Assembly: GCA_016650355.1 (NCBI GenBank)
Contig: JAENVX010000050.1
Span: 1-6,783, forward strand
Direction: 5' to 3'
DNA: 6,783 nucleotides
Source of the DNA: Bacteroidia bacterium
GTDB taxonomy: Bacteria > Bacteroidota > Bacteroidia > Cytophagales > Cyclobacteriaceae
The position numbers were made by a program, and so were the translations under genes. Positions 6,326 to 6,783 of the stretch are shown piece by piece (within the stretch, counting starts at the first letter, position 1; every line of letters begins with the position of its first letter). The notes beneath the pieces were generated by a model. That model saw only the letters and a program-made list of their open reading frames with translations, was not told where the DNA came from and searched no databases.

Positions 6326-6783
6326 ATGAACATCGCAATGCTTGGTTCCGGTTTTATCGGAAGATTTTATGCTGACTCCTTGCAAGGATACCGAAGCAAG
6401 GATAAAATTGTGACCATCTATTCTCGCAAAGAAGAAAGCACGAAAAAATTTGCCCGTGATTATAAGGTGGACTTTGCTACAACGGACATAGAAGCTGCTA
6501 TTAACAGGCCCGAAGTGGATGTGGTTTGTATCTCATTACCCAACAATCTGCACGAAGCAGCAGTAATGCTTTGTTGTAAACACAAGAAAGCGGTCATCTC
6601 AACAAAGCCACTGGGTAGAAATGCGGAAGAAGCTAAAAGGATGTTAGAAGCTGTAGAACAAGCCGGCATCTTCAACGGCTACCTCGAAGATCTGGTGTAC
6701 ACGCCAAAATTTTTAAAGGCTCACGAAAGCGTTAAAAATGGTGCGCTGGGAAGAATTCTTTGGGCAAAATCAAGAGAAACACA
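6326..6783 (+). CDS. Gfo/Idh/MocA-family NAD(P)-dependent oxidoreductase, N-terminal part (3' end outside window)
   Basis: The window shows the first 152 residues, a Rossmann NAD(P)-binding domain and the start of the C-terminal domain. The nucleotide-binding turn is GSGFIG (7-12) after strand MNIAML, and R34 follows the second strand. The SLPNNLHEAAV segment (70-80) is the usual conserved P-N-H block. The EKP motif is TKPLG here (93-97): the catalytic-region lysine K94 and the proline are kept, the glutamate is replaced by threonine. GYLEDLVYTPKFLKA (118-132) marks a subfamily in which I believe TKP is normal. Members oxidise or reduce sugars, inositols and sugar derivatives. The ATG at 6326 gives a standard N-terminus; no Shine-Dalgarno is seen. 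It is 12 bp after the transporter and probably cotranscribed. Catalytic residues further downstream are out of view, so intactness cannot be judged. Confidence 0.92.
   Translation, partial: MNIAMLGSGFIGRFYADSLQGYRSKDKIVTIYSRKEESTKKFARDYKVDFATTDIEAAINRPEVDVVCISLPNNLHEAAVMLCCKHKKAVISTKPLGRNAEEAKRMLEAVEQAGIFNGYLEDLVYTPKFLKAHESVKNGALGRILWAKSRET

Overview
The window looks like chromosome from a member of the Bacteroidota, probably a Cytophagales-like lineage, although nothing in it fixes the genus. The signs are an AT-rich sequence, start codons without a well-placed Shine-Dalgarno, one promoter that matches the Bacteroidota pattern exactly (TTTG-N19-TAnnTTTG at 1788-1818), and protein families common in that phylum. 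I see no mobile element, CRISPR array, tRNA or rRNA.

Layout. (1) Positions 1-1716, plus strand: the 3' part of recJ (single-strand DNA exonuclease), then 4 bp later a complete lptB (ATPase of the lipopolysaccharide exporter). (2) Positions 1717-3361, plus strand: a 118-bp gap with its own promoter, then a complete GH3-superfamily adenylate-forming enzyme of unknown substrate. (3) Positions 3362-3396: a short convergent gap almost filled by two back-to-back stem-loops, probably a two-way terminator. (4) Positions 3397-4507, minus strand: a two-gene unit of exported thioredoxin-fold proteins, first a TlpA/ResA-like thioredoxin and then a PRX_like1-type redoxin. (5) Positions 4508-5080: a 573-bp AT-rich divergent gap holding three close matches to the DnaA box within 107 bp, a 10-of-11 inverted repeat, and a segment of about 22% GC. 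(6) Positions 5081-6783, plus strand: a nucleoside:H+ symporter-family MFS transporter followed 12 bp later by a Gfo/Idh/MocA oxidoreductase cut off by the window end, probably an uptake-and-oxidation pair.

Most of the window is ordinary core metabolism and envelope biology. The part most worth a second look is the DnaA-box cluster in the divergent gap, a candidate replication origin or DnaA-controlled site. Next come the bacterial GH3 enzyme with its clean promoter and the paired periplasmic redox proteins. I found no clearly new multi-gene system.
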